This document shows positions 23,878 to 33,737 of a DNA stretch of 64,000 nt, in pieces (position 1 is the stretch's first letter; every line of letters starts with the position of its first letter). The position numbers and the translations under genes are program-made. This stretch comes from Calliphora vicina. Lineage: Eukaryota; Arthropoda; Insecta; Diptera; Calliphoridae. Where the stretch lies: NCBI RefSeq assembly GCF_958450345.1, contig NC_088780.1, positions 125,130,226-125,194,225 of the forward strand, written 5' to 3'. The notes below the pieces were generated by a model. That model searched no databases. It was given only the letters and a program-made list of their open reading frames with translations, and was not told the origin of the DNA.

Positions 23878-24700
23878 AAAAATTTATTTTTTCTTATTTT
23901 TCTCAAATGCTGGAGTATTTGTACTATTGAATTTAATACTGAAGTGTTATGCAGAGTGTGCCAATCGGCCACCTGCAATAAGATCCCCGTGTTAAACTCA
24001 CCAGTCAATAACGTTGCGAGTGGGTTGAAAATTCAGTAGTAGTAGTTCTTAGTGGCCAACGATTTCGACGAGGCGGAACTAGTGCAATGAACTGCAGGGT
24101 ACGTTGGTCTATTGTTCTTGTTTTATTCTATATTTTGTACCATATTTTATTGTTGTTGTTATAATTTTCCAAAAAAAAAAAAAAAAAATGATTTGGGTTG
24201 GTAGATTATTCAAGTTGTTTTTCTTTATGTTGTTGTTTATTAACCTTGTTATTGTTTTACAACAAACATTTCACTTTTATTCTACTGTACTCCACCACTC
24301 CACCCCCACTTTAAATACGGTTACATTAATAATATTAGAAATCGCTTTTGTGTGTGTCAACCGCTCCTTTAAAACCGAAAAAAAAAATAAAATTGATAAA
24401 CAACCACAGAATAAAAATCGTATTCCCATTCTACTTGTAAAATGCGAAACAACGAAAACAACGTAAAAAAAAAGTTTGAAACGCGAACTCATCTTATTTG
24501 ATATTTATTTTTCGGTTCTACTCTTTTTGTTCATGTTTTCTCAAGCTATTTACAGTGAAGAACAAAATTATGGCAGCATATTATAATAAATGTTAATAAT
24601 AAAGCCTGAAGTTCTGTGAGCATGTTTTGTAGAAAATTGAAGATGGGCATGGCTATATTACGCCCACCTCTAATACAAACTTAAAACGTTAATGCCTAAA
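23878..24700. other. Unique sequence
   Basis: Possible SINE body to about 24100 (higher GC), then T-rich DNA. The frame 24104-24466 is hydrophobic because of poly-T and has no recognisable domain. Confidence 0.35.
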
Positions 24701-24815
24701 GATACGGTCACATATGACAAATATTTACTCAAAAAAACGTAACCACTTTTTTAAGATCAAACAGCATCTTTCTAAGTAAAATATATTTTTGAAATAAATA
24801 AAAGAATTCAAAAGT
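24701..24815 (+). mobile_element. Half copy of a GGTACGGTCAC-type miniature element
   Basis: 'gatacggtcacatatgacaaatatt' and the following 'aaaaaacgtaaccac' match the end of the element at 46425-46665. The other arm is missing. Confidence 0.5.
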
Positions 24816-24818
24816 ATT

Positions 24819-25180
24819 TTAATTAGTGGTTACTATGTCTTTCTCGTAGATATAAGACTTTTGAACCCACCAAATACAGAGCATTACCCTAGCGCCATGG
24901 ATATTTGGCTTTGGTGTCGATTCGACTTGTTGGACGGGTTTCACATAATATCTCTTACGCTTAGGGTTATTGTAATGGATACATTTTTTATCGTAAGTAA
25001 CGATTTGGTGCAAAAATGATTTTCATTTCGGACATGTAAAATCGTTTTTCAAGGTTTCTCGGCTTCAATTCGTATGTCACACAAACGATTTTTTTTTTCA
25101 AATTAAAGAAGTAAAGCTAAACATTCCGCATATGATTGATTGTTGGCACAAAATTCAACAAAAAAAATTTAAAATTTTTT
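24819..25180 (-). pseudogene. Mariner-type transposase fossil (copy 3, central part)
   Basis: The minus-strand frame 24819-25013 reads 'IVTYDKKCIHYNNPKRK' then 'KPNIHGARVMLCIWW', the conserved block around the first catalytic D of mariner (V-T-x-D-x-K-W-I-x-Y-x-N-P-K-R). Upstream (25020-25180) a shorter N-terminal stretch ('FCANNQSYAECLALLL') matches copy 1, so the two helix-turn-helix motifs are deleted between them. Not functional. Confidence 0.8.
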
Positions 25181-25193
25181 ATAAATTTTCTTA

Positions 25194-25362
25194 GGCTCTA
25201 ATTTTTTTAAATCACGTCACCAAAGTGATATTTACGTGGAAAGCAAAAACAAAATTTTAAAACTTTGCTTTTGTTTTTTATACAAAATTTTCAAATTATG
25301 AAAGGCAAATTTGTTTTTCACATAAATATCACTTTGGTGACGTTATTTACAAAATTAGGGTC
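25194..25362. mobile_element. 169-bp inverted-repeat element with TTA target duplication
   Basis: Arms G(G/A)C(T/C)CTAATTTT.. and the block CGTCACCAAAGTGATATTTA pair across the centre. TTA at 25191-25193 and 25363-25365. PIF/Harbinger-type is inferred from the TTA duplication. Confidence 0.75.
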
Positions 25363-25552
25363 TTAATGTGACTAAGTCAGAACCAATGACTTATTTTTGA
25401 ATAAAATATTAAGAAAATTTATACAAATGTTTTAGTATAAAAAAGTCAAATATTTTTCAAGGAATTAGTTTTAATTAAAGTGGCGTATTTCTGAATCTAA
25501 TTAAGATATTGACTTGAATTATTTTTGTAAGACCAATAATTAACTTATCTAA

Positions 25553-25815
25553 GTCCCGGTCCACACTGTGAAACATTTGCTGCAAAACATTTTTAAATTC
25601 TCCTTTGAAACTACATTCGTGTCCACATAGTGAAGTTTTTGCTTTTCAGTTTTTGTCATTTCTGTACAGAACGAATATGAACGAATAAATGTGGATGACA
25701 TACTCAACAAAAACTTCATGTACATGAAACAGAGTACCCTTTCCCATTCCTCTTTCCCCTTTCATCAACAAACTCAAATGTTTTGCAGCAAATGCTTCAC
25801 AGTATGGATGGTGAC
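25553..25815. mobile_element. 263-bp inverted-repeat element with TAA target duplication
   Basis: Ends GTCCCGGTCCACACTGTGAA and, on the complement, GTCACCATCCATACTGTGAA, followed by shared CATTTGCTGCAAAACAT. TAA at 25550-25552 and 25816-25818. The paralogue at about 21368 ('gtttagataagtt') is an empty site with one copy of the 3-mer. Confidence 0.8.
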
Positions 25816-25910
25816 TAAACAAAAACATAGTTCGGACTAAACTGTTGCTAATATTTGCAATCCTATTAAAATTTTGATACAAATTTTAGTTTTAGAAACT
25901 CGAAACATAT

Positions 25911-26447
25911 TGTTACGTTTTAACCTTTTCAAAACGCTGGTTTATTTCCTTTAAATAAACCGGATACTTTATTTATTTAAAATGTACAACAACAGAATTA
26001 AATAGTCACTCAGTGTTTTTTATACACGTTTATAAATTCTCGAAAATACAAACACAATTTATAATGTACACGAATTTACTTGAAAAACACAACACACTTT
26101 AAGGCACTCAGTTGATGTTTATTCGAAAAGCGTCTCTGATAAACTAACTAACGACTGCAACCTCTGCCACTATTTATAACACTGCCATCTGCACTCTAGA
26201 TTGCTCTTTAACTGTCAAAGTTCGAATATTCTAGATCATGTACTTTCTACAATGTTCTTTAACTGAATATTCGAATTCAAACAGCGTTGCCAACTTACGA
26301 TCAATGGTCAACCGAAAGCTTTAATTTAATAATGCCCACATATATGTTACAGTTTGCTATTACAGCACTGTTATTTGAAAGCATTATGCTACTTTTAAAT
26401 CAGCCCTTAAAATCGTTATATTTGAATTCAAGTACAATTTCGTAACA
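25911..26447. mobile_element. Solo LTR (537 bp) with ATAT target duplication
   Basis: Begins TGTTACGTTTTAACC and ends TTTCGTAACA (TG..CA). ATAT is repeated at 25907-25910 and 26448-26451. The second copy at 60564-61919 has the same ends and the same 4-bp duplication. No internal retroelement region adjoins either, so both are most simply LTR-LTR recombination products. Orientation unknown. This copy lacks ~48 bp (with AATAAA) present in the other. Confidence 0.85.
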
Positions 26448-27000
26448 ATATGTAATATGTAATAAAATCGTTATTTGTTAACAGAACTCAATGTTTTTTA
26501 AATTTGTCATTCTAAATAACAAAATGTAAAAAACTTGTCAAAAGTTCAAAGGCAATCCCACAATTCCTAAAAATTGGAGCCAAAATCCCAAAAATTATAT
26601 TTTTTACAATTTTGGGTTTACATTTCCCTATGGGCTGGAAAAAGAACTTTGGCGATAAATAGGGAACACATCAAGGTTTTCAAGACTGCTTTCCATTGTT
26701 TTGATTCCGGCTTTGGGATTTAAGAACATGTGGCCCAAAATTTAAATTTTTATAAAAAATAGGACATGTTTTTTATACCAAAATGTTCTCCGTAAAGATA
26801 ACTTACAGAAAAATATAAAATTGTTATATGTTCTTAAAGAAAGTTTACTTTAAATAAAAAAAATGAGAAAAGTCACCTTTTCGCAAAAATCAACTACTTC
26901 TTGAATATTTAAATTGAAACTCGTTTTTTTTTTTTGAATCCATAATTGATATTTTGCTCTGAAAGCTGTCTATATTTGTACAATTTACAAGCTGTACAAA

Positions 27001-28276
27001 GTTTTCATAGCCAGAGCTGGTCACAGAGGAAGCCTATGTCCTCCTCAACGATTTGTTTATATATCATTTGATAATCGTACTAATAGTTTAGAAGATACAG
27101 ATTTATTCCCACTTTTTTGAGATCCACTCTACTGTGCTCTGTTCGATTATGGTCACCACTGCCATGTTTTAAGTTTGCGTATACAGTTTTAACTCAGAGA
27201 TTTTCATGTGAAACTCAGCTATCAAATGTAATGAGATTAATTTGAATTTAAATAAAACTTCTGTTATGGTTTTGCTCACCACTGTAACCATTCTAAATAA
27301 ATACAAATACATTCACATACAAATACAAATACACCATCACCTACATTTCCTTTAATATAATAAACTGGAAAAAGGTCATATTACCATCAACAACATCATC
27401 ATCATCATCATAATCGTAGTCGACGTCGAACTAAATGAACCAACAACCAATTAACCAAAAACCAAGCCTTAATGTTAAAAATCTAAACTTTTTTAGAACT
27501 CAATTAGTTTGATATTTTGTTATTTTTTTTTTAATATTATGATTGCTTTTGTTGTTTTTGGCATTAAATTGTTTACTTTTTCAGTATTATTTAGTTAGAG
27601 TTCAACAAAAAAAAAACCAAATATAAATATAATATGTTGAAGTAGTGCTCATATTTCGTGGTTTTTTTCGGGACAAAGAACAAACAGCTCGGAAAAAGTT
27701 GTTGTTAAGCTCTTAAGTTTTCTTTTTGTAAGAAACAACAACTTTATAAGAAGTAAATGACATTGTCATGTTATAAATATAAAGTCTTTTAGTTTTCTTT
27801 CTATATTTTTGGAAATCCATATAAACTTCCAAGTGAATGGTGGGTGAAGAGTTTGAAAAATAATCAATTTATTTTGTTATTGTTTAATATTTTCACATAC
27901 ATCCATTTATATATAGATATAAATATCTTAGAAAACACAAATCTATTGTAGTATTTAACTTATTTTAAGTACATTTTGTAAAATTTTTTTTATTTTTGAA
28001 AAATTTCAAAAATTATGTAAAATTGTTTAATCACACGGTGCACTTGGAAAACGACCTAGCGTGGGTTATAGGGCTTGCCGAATGCATTAGAAATTGTGTA
28101 AAAAAATTTCAGAAACACCCTCAAATTCAGAAGTTATTCTGAAAAAACAGTTTTCAGTGATGTTCGTCAACTTATCCATTTGTAACTCAGTCTGTTTTTG
28201 TTTGACTTCAAATTTTTAGCAAACTGAATGCGCTTTAAAATGATGTGCATTCTTTGATACATTTGTAAGTCATAAG
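27001..28276. other. Unique sequence with a (CAT)n run
   Basis: A trinucleotide run near 27394-27412 and long poly-A/T. No gene or defined repeat. Confidence 0.35.
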
Positions 28277-28740
28277 CAAGGTCTATTAATAAGGTCTGTG
28301 CAACTAAACAGCTGATAATTTTTTGTCCCTTTGTGTTTACATACTGTGTTTGTCAAAATTTGTTTACATTTTTAGAGCGCCATTGTATTTTTTTCAAATT
28401 TGTTTACTTTTCTAACGTTTCGTGACAAAATTGAAAACTGAAAAAATAAATTAAAAACATAAAAAAATAAGAAAAAGTGTCGTGAACAAATTGAAAACGG
28501 AAAAAATAAATTAAAAACATAAACAAATTAATAAAAAATGCGTTAATGCTCTTCAATAGTTCTTTAATTTCATATATCTAAAAAATAAATGTATGTTGTT
28601 GAAAATAAAATTATATTATGTATGTTTGTTTTGGTAATGTTTTTGACAAGTTCAGTATAGTTTTACACAAACAAAATGCCTGTTTTTCTTTTTGTTTTTG
28701 AATTGTTGTAGAGTTGCACAGACCTTATTAATAGACCTTG
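28277..28740. mobile_element. 464-bp hAT-like miniature element
   Basis: Terminal inverted repeats of 28-29 bases beginning CAAGGTCTATTAATAAGGTC. Perfect 8-bp duplication GTCATAAG at 28269-28276 and 28741-28748. Inside, a ~65-bp unit is tandemly duplicated at about 28421-28540 (gtgacaaaattgaaaac / gtgaacaaattgaaaac). No coding frame. 8-bp duplications are characteristic of hAT. Confidence 0.88.
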
Positions 28741-29815
28741 GTCATAAGTATGGTTTTTGTTACGAATATCTAAAATAAAAACAATATTTATCAACTTTTT
28801 TTGATACGAAAGCTTGTAAAATGTATATAAATGTATTTAGGAAATTTAGTTCTTAACAAACCATCGTGTTAATTGTTAAAATCGGATGAAAATAGTAAAA
28901 GTTATTCAACTTTTCATTAGCATCTTTTTTAGTATTTTCTCCCCCAGCCCATACATATGAGTAAGAAAGTATGGTCGGTCAAGCCCGACCATATAATACC
29001 CTACACCAAGTAAATGAGCAAAAATATATATATTTTTTTAAATATCAATAATTTATATTCGTAACTGATTTTCGAAATGGGCCTTATATGGGAGTATAAA
29101 AGATATTTACGTTGAATTTGGTGTATATACCGACATTTTTACAAGATTTATGCACGTTAAAGTAATTTTCGGAAGCGGGTCTATATGGAAGCTATGACTA
29201 ATTATGGACCGATTGTACCAAAATTTGGTGATATGAATTTTGTATATATAAAACTTATTTGAAGCGAAATTTGTGTAGATATTAGGGTATTCAATCGATT
29301 AACCGTTAATCGGTTAACCGATTAATTTTAGACGGTTAACTGTTCGAATAATTTGAAATTGCCGATTTTCAAATAACAAATAAACCGATTAATTTGTGTC
29401 GATTAACCGATTAACCGAAAATCCATTTTTTGCACTTAAAAAAATGCTTTTGTATTTATTTATCCGTTTCAATTCAAATACAAATTTCAAATTAAAATTG
29501 AACATCCTATAAACATGATTAGTGAGTTGTATAACAACTTACATATTTAATTTACATGTATTTGAAACATTGTTTATATTTACATGTATAGACGAAACTT
29601 TTTTTGAAATGAGTCTTTTATCACAAATAAACGAAGCTGTTAAATTAATCAAAATCTAAAACAATCCAAAAAGAAATATTCTTTATCATGCTTTTGAGAG
29701 TTTTTTTTCCAAGAAAAGTTTTATTAAATCTAAAGAAAAAAATCGTTTAAATTATATTCTTTTTATAAAAGATTATTTCAGAAGATCTCACTAAAACCCT
29801 AAAAAAACTCACACA

Positions 29816-31405
29816 TCGATAATTTGCTGCAACAACGCACAGTGGTATGAGAATAAAAAAAGAGGGAAATAAATCTGTAACTTCTAAACTCTTAAGCCGA
29901 TTTGAATGAAATTTCACATGCGCAAAGAGGAAATGCAGTCGAGTTTAAGTTTTGAACTTGGACCTCATGACCCCACCAGGAGCGGGACCAGGGGTTCCCA
30001 AATTAGGACACCTCGGGTATGTTCAATTTTTAAAATGATCCTATTTCTTCGTTTGTGTTCTGATTTAAAAAAAAATACACATACAGAATCTCCTCCTCGA
30101 GCACTACATAAAACCTCAATTATCCCTTATAGCATTTAATTTTCAAAATTTTTACCCACCCTACACCAGTTTTTTGGTGACCGCGGTTCCAAATATTCTC
30201 CGATTTTATCCATTTTTCTTTTATAGGATTAACAATAGATCTATATATCAAATGAAGTGTTTAAAAATCATGACAGAGTCCAAAGTTACATGAATTTAAA
30301 TATAAAAAAGATAACTTTACGCCAAATATTTTAAATGAAAAAAACATTTATAATTTTTGATACCGACGGGATCAGGTCCATTAAAAAAATGCCTATTTTT
30401 TATGTAAAATTCAACTTTAGGGCAAAAATTCTCAAATCGTCAAATCTTGTAGAGGGTTCCGATAACCCCGCCCCTATTATGGATATTATAGCCAAAAAAC
30501 GAAAAATCCCATTTTTGCGATTTTTCAAGATTTTTTGGGGAATTGCGGGATACTTAATAACAAATTTCAAAATTTGTTTTTATTTGTCCATTTTAAATGA
30601 AAAAATCAACATAACTGTGAAATTTCATTAAAAAATATTCATAAATAAAAATTTTATTTCAATTTGAAAAATTTGTATCTATTCAAAATTCAATAAAAAG
30701 CATTTTTGTCATATTTTTCAAAAAAGTATGCCATGAATTTTTTAATTGTCAAAAGCTATATACATTTTAGAAAAGTATACAAAATCCTCTATCCATTGAT
30801 ATATAACATGTCTACCTTATGTTTTGTACGTGTCAAATAAATTAGGGAAACTTAACAACTCGCTGAGAATATACCTAACCTTCTTTGGGAACCTCTGGTC
30901 CCGCTCCTGGTGGGGTCATGAGGTCCAAATTCAAAACTTAAACTCGACTTCATTTCCTCTTTGCGCATGTGAAATTTCATTCAAATCGGCTTAAGGGTTT
31001 AGAAGTTACGGATTTATTTCCCTCTTTTTTTATTCTCATACCACTGTGCAACGTCATAATTCAAAAAAAGTCGTTTCGAGAAAAACGTCTTTGAATATTT
31101 TATGACATTTTACTATTTCTTAAATAAATTTTCAACATATCATGCGATTTCAGAAATATAAATAGTAGTTAATATCATTCTAATCTGTATTTAACCCAAA
31201 TTTTTACTTATCAAATATACGAGAAAACATGAATTTTAATTTTGATGTTTACAACAAAAAAACACTCTCACACAAAAAATAATTGACTTCTTTGAAAACT
31301 GATAAAACTATATGAAAGATTATAGATAGAACAGCGCATATTTTGTATTACTCAGTTCAAAAAACACGGATTTTGAGTTATGACGTTGTTGCAGCAAGTA
31401 GGCGA
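29816..31405. mobile_element. Fold-back element (second layer), interrupted
   Basis: Left end around 'tcgataatttgctgcaacaacg', right arm 'gacgttgttgcagcaagtag' and 'ttcaaaaaacacggattttg'. Uninterrupted relative at 46750-47136. The CACAGTGG element at 29838-31048 is inserted after 'gcaacaacg'. Exact ends are uncertain by a few bases. Confidence 0.7.
29838..31048. mobile_element. CACAGTG-ended element with 5-bp target duplication, Transib-like candidate
   Basis: Both ends begin CACAGTGGTATGAGAATAAA, and the inverted repeats run ~170 bp with only a few mismatches ('cgatttgaatgaaatttcac', 'acctcatgaccccaccagga'). CAACG is duplicated (29833-29837, 31049-31053). The relative of the host element at 46750-47136 reads 'gcaacaacgtcataa', an exact empty site. 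A 5-bp duplication with a CAC(A/T).TG-type terminus is characteristic of Transib, the family related to RAG1; the first seven bases equal the V(D)J recombination-signal heptamer. No transposase is encoded; the frames at 29906-30139 and 30335-30631 match no domain I know. The Transib assignment is inference. Confidence 0.75.
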
Positions 31406-31986
31406 TATGTATACAAAAATGATCTCAAATACCTTATTTGCTGTTTTTTATGTTTTTCTACACAAAATTTGTTGTTGTATTTTCAATTTAAAATTAAAAT
31501 ATAAATTATTCGGTTAATCGAATAATTTTAAATTAACCGATTATTAACCGAATAAATCTAAACCTCGATTATTTATTTGCTCGATTAACCGATTAAACCA
31601 GAAACCCGATTAATTGAATACCCTAGTAGATATATATATAAATTAAACATTTATAACCGATAAAGTCCAATTTCGAGAGGACATTTGTATGAGGGCTAGG
31701 TGAAATAATGTACCGATTTCAGGCAGTTTCAATAGCAATGGTCCTTGGGCCGAAAAAATTATATGTACCAAATTGTATCGAAATATCTTCAAAATTGCGA
31801 CCTGTACTCTGCGCACAAGGTTTACAGCCAGCCAGCCAGACGGACGGACATCGTTAATCGACTCAGAAAGTGATTCTAAGTCGATCGGTATACTTTAAGG
31901 TGGGTGTTAGACCAATATTTTTGGGCGTTACAAACATCTGCACAAACGCATTATACCCTCCCTACTATGGTGGTGTAGGGTATAAA

Positions 31987-32491
31987 AACAAAACAAATTT
32001 TGTACAATTTCTAATTTACAAGGTAAATTTTGTGGAAATTTTATCGAAAAAGTTTAATAACTTTTGCAGGTATAAACCGATTTTAATAAGTAATGCCTCA
32101 TTTTTGTCTATATAAAATTGTCTTTCATAAAAAATAGGTTTTCATAAAAAAAAAAAATAAAAAAAAACTATTGTTGAATTTGAAAAATTACGAAAAAAAA
32201 TCAAAAAGAAAGCGAAACTAATTATAAAAACTTTCAGAATTTCTAGGAAAATACATACATTTTATGAAAGCTTAATTCTTTATGTAACTTTGGTTGTTTA
32301 AAATTTTGAAATCGGTCTAAAAATGTGTGACTTAGAGGTATTAATGTACTACGACCTACCCTAAAACCGTTTTTTCAAAATAACTAAAAATTTTAAGGGT
32401 GTATAAAAATCTCCATTAGGTGGCTTTTCAAGTTCTGACTAAAAGTGTCATTTTGTAGCAGAGTGTTATTATTATGAGTCCATGAGTCGTA
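31987..32491. other. AT-rich unique sequence
   Basis: No gene recognised. Confidence 0.35.
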
Positions 32492-32754
32492 CATCGAGAA
32501 AACAGATTCGCATTAGCAACCGAATTTGTTTCCAATCTAATGATTCTCTGCCTTAGAGAGCGAATTTTAAAGTTATGGCTACAAAACTTTAGAAGGAGTA
32601 ACAAATGTTTTGTTGCTTCAACCGAAATACTTGTTATCAACTGATATTCTGTTGATAGAACCGACAAAATTCTATGTGTGCAACCGAATCATTCGATTGG
32701 AAACAAATTCGGTAGCTACTGCGAAATTCGCAGTGCGAATCTGTTTTCTCTGTG
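32492..32754. mobile_element. 263-bp inverted-repeat element, CACAGAGAAAA-type ends
   Basis: Right end complement reads CACAGAGAAAACAGATTCGC; the left is a mutated version (CATCGAGAAAACAGATTCGC) after TA (32490-32491). Inner arms pair through 'ccgaatttgtttccaatc' and its inverted copy. The right flank is AA rather than TA. Terminal motif shared with the TA-flanked families at 2156 and 16457. Confidence 0.65.
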
Positions 32755-33135
32755 AAACCATTTCAATGGGATATAAGTTACCGCAATTGTGTTGTTATTA
32801 TTAAAAGACTGTAAATTGAAAAGCCATAATTTCAATCGAATTAAGGTTCTAACCATTCTAAAATTAGTTAAATTATATGAATATTTCGTAACTGGGACGA
32901 TCCATATCAAATCGAATAGAAAACTGCAATTTTTGGATTTGACATCTTCGATTTTAATGAAATCGAACGTTTTCAAAGTACATTTTTGTATATGTAGAGT
33001 TTAGGTGTCCTGATAACATGTAACTTTTTTATTTTTAACACCGTGATCTTTGATATTTTTTACATTGAAATATATACTGCAAAAATTGACCATTAACTTT
33101 TTGGAAGCAAACATTTACACCATTTTAAAGTCAAT
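32755..33135. other. AT-rich unique sequence
   Basis: No gene recognised; short frames only. Confidence 0.35.
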
Positions 33136-33737
33136 GGCCCATAATCATAGTCAGAAATAAAGTATATTTTAAGAGAAATAAAGTCGTCTTTACTTAAGAG
33201 TGGACTTTAGGTCTACCATAGACAAGATAAAATATACTTTTGTCGTTAAAGTCGACTGTAAATATAAAACCAGCTGAAGCTGTTTTTAACTCATTTAACA
33301 ACAGCATCAGCTGTTCTTCACCAAGTAAAAGAGTTCGACAAAAAGTCAAAAATGTTTATGTTGCAAGATATTGGCAAAGATTTTGCAATTATTGAACAGT
33401 TATCAATAAAGTTAGAACCAAAATATCCTAATTATGATATTAATCTTATTTTTTCCATTTTTCCACCACAATTTGCTTTCTTTCTTTAGATTTCGCTGTT
33501 ACCTTTTTGTTTTTTTTTAATTTTCTATGTCAGCTGTTCAGCGGTGCCACTTGCTTATATTTTTTTGTATATTGTATGAAAACATTTTCTACATTTGAGG
33601 TGGCACCCAGTTAAAGTCGGTTCAATTTAAACACACTTTAATTTTGACTATAGTTGCAAAATAATTAAAAGCAGGTTTTTATTTTAAAGTTGTTTCTATA
33701 AAGAACCGACTTTAGTGTCTGACTATGATTATGGGCC
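33136..33737. mobile_element. 602-bp inverted-repeat element with GGCCCATAATC ends
   Basis: GGCCCATAATCATAGTCAG at the left and its inverted copy at 33719-33737. AAT repeated at 33133-33135 and 33738-33740 suggests a 3-bp duplication. Sub-terminal parts pair weakly. No coding frame. Confidence 0.7.

Larger units (their letters stand above)
25450..27000 (-). repeat. Inverted, multiply interrupted copy of the 19673-21740 repeat interior
   Basis: Complement words shared with the other copy: 'agaccaataattaacttatc', 'attttgatacaaattttagt', 'tttcttaaagaacatataac' and 'atattcaagaaatagttgat'. A TAA-type miniature element (25553-25815) and a solo LTR (25911-26447) are inserted. The paralogue provides empty sites for both. 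Confidence 0.7.
29283..31625. mobile_element. hAT-like element, outermost insertion in the nest
   Basis: Ends TAGGGTATTCAATCGATTAA and, on the complement, TAGGGTATTCAATTAATCGG. Perfect 8-bp duplication GTAGATAT at 29275-29282 and 31626-31633. The sub-terminal regions hold many copies of CGATTAACCG-like words in both orientations. A TAGGG terminus with 8-bp duplication fits the Ac-type hAT group. Without the nested DNA it is about 750 bp with no transposase frame, so non-autonomous. Confidence 0.88.
28958..31986 (+). repeat. Mini-me/DINE-1-like family A copy split by a 2.3-kb nested insertion
   Basis: Head 'gtaagaaagtatgg' with hairpin ggtcggtcaagcccgacc, core to 29282, then resumes after 31625 with 'ataaattaaacatttataac', the (GTCY) region 'agccagccagccagacgg' and end 'ggtggtgtagggtata'. 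Aligning it to 60791-61546 shows the join falls within 'tgtagata..'. Confidence 0.85.

Noticed and set aside
24104..24466. 120-codon hydrophobic frame as a membrane protein
   Set aside because: Driven by poly-T/poly-A composition; no domain or supporting context.
29906..30139. 77-codon frame as a host gene
   Set aside because: Lies in the arm of an inverted-repeat element, has no known domain, and its counterpart at 50022-50231 is another repeat arm.
29838..31048. hAT assignment for the CACAGTGG element (ends read as CAGTGG)
   Set aside because: Flanks do not give an 8-bp duplication with that boundary, whereas CACAGTG ends give an exact 5-bp duplication confirmed by an empty site.
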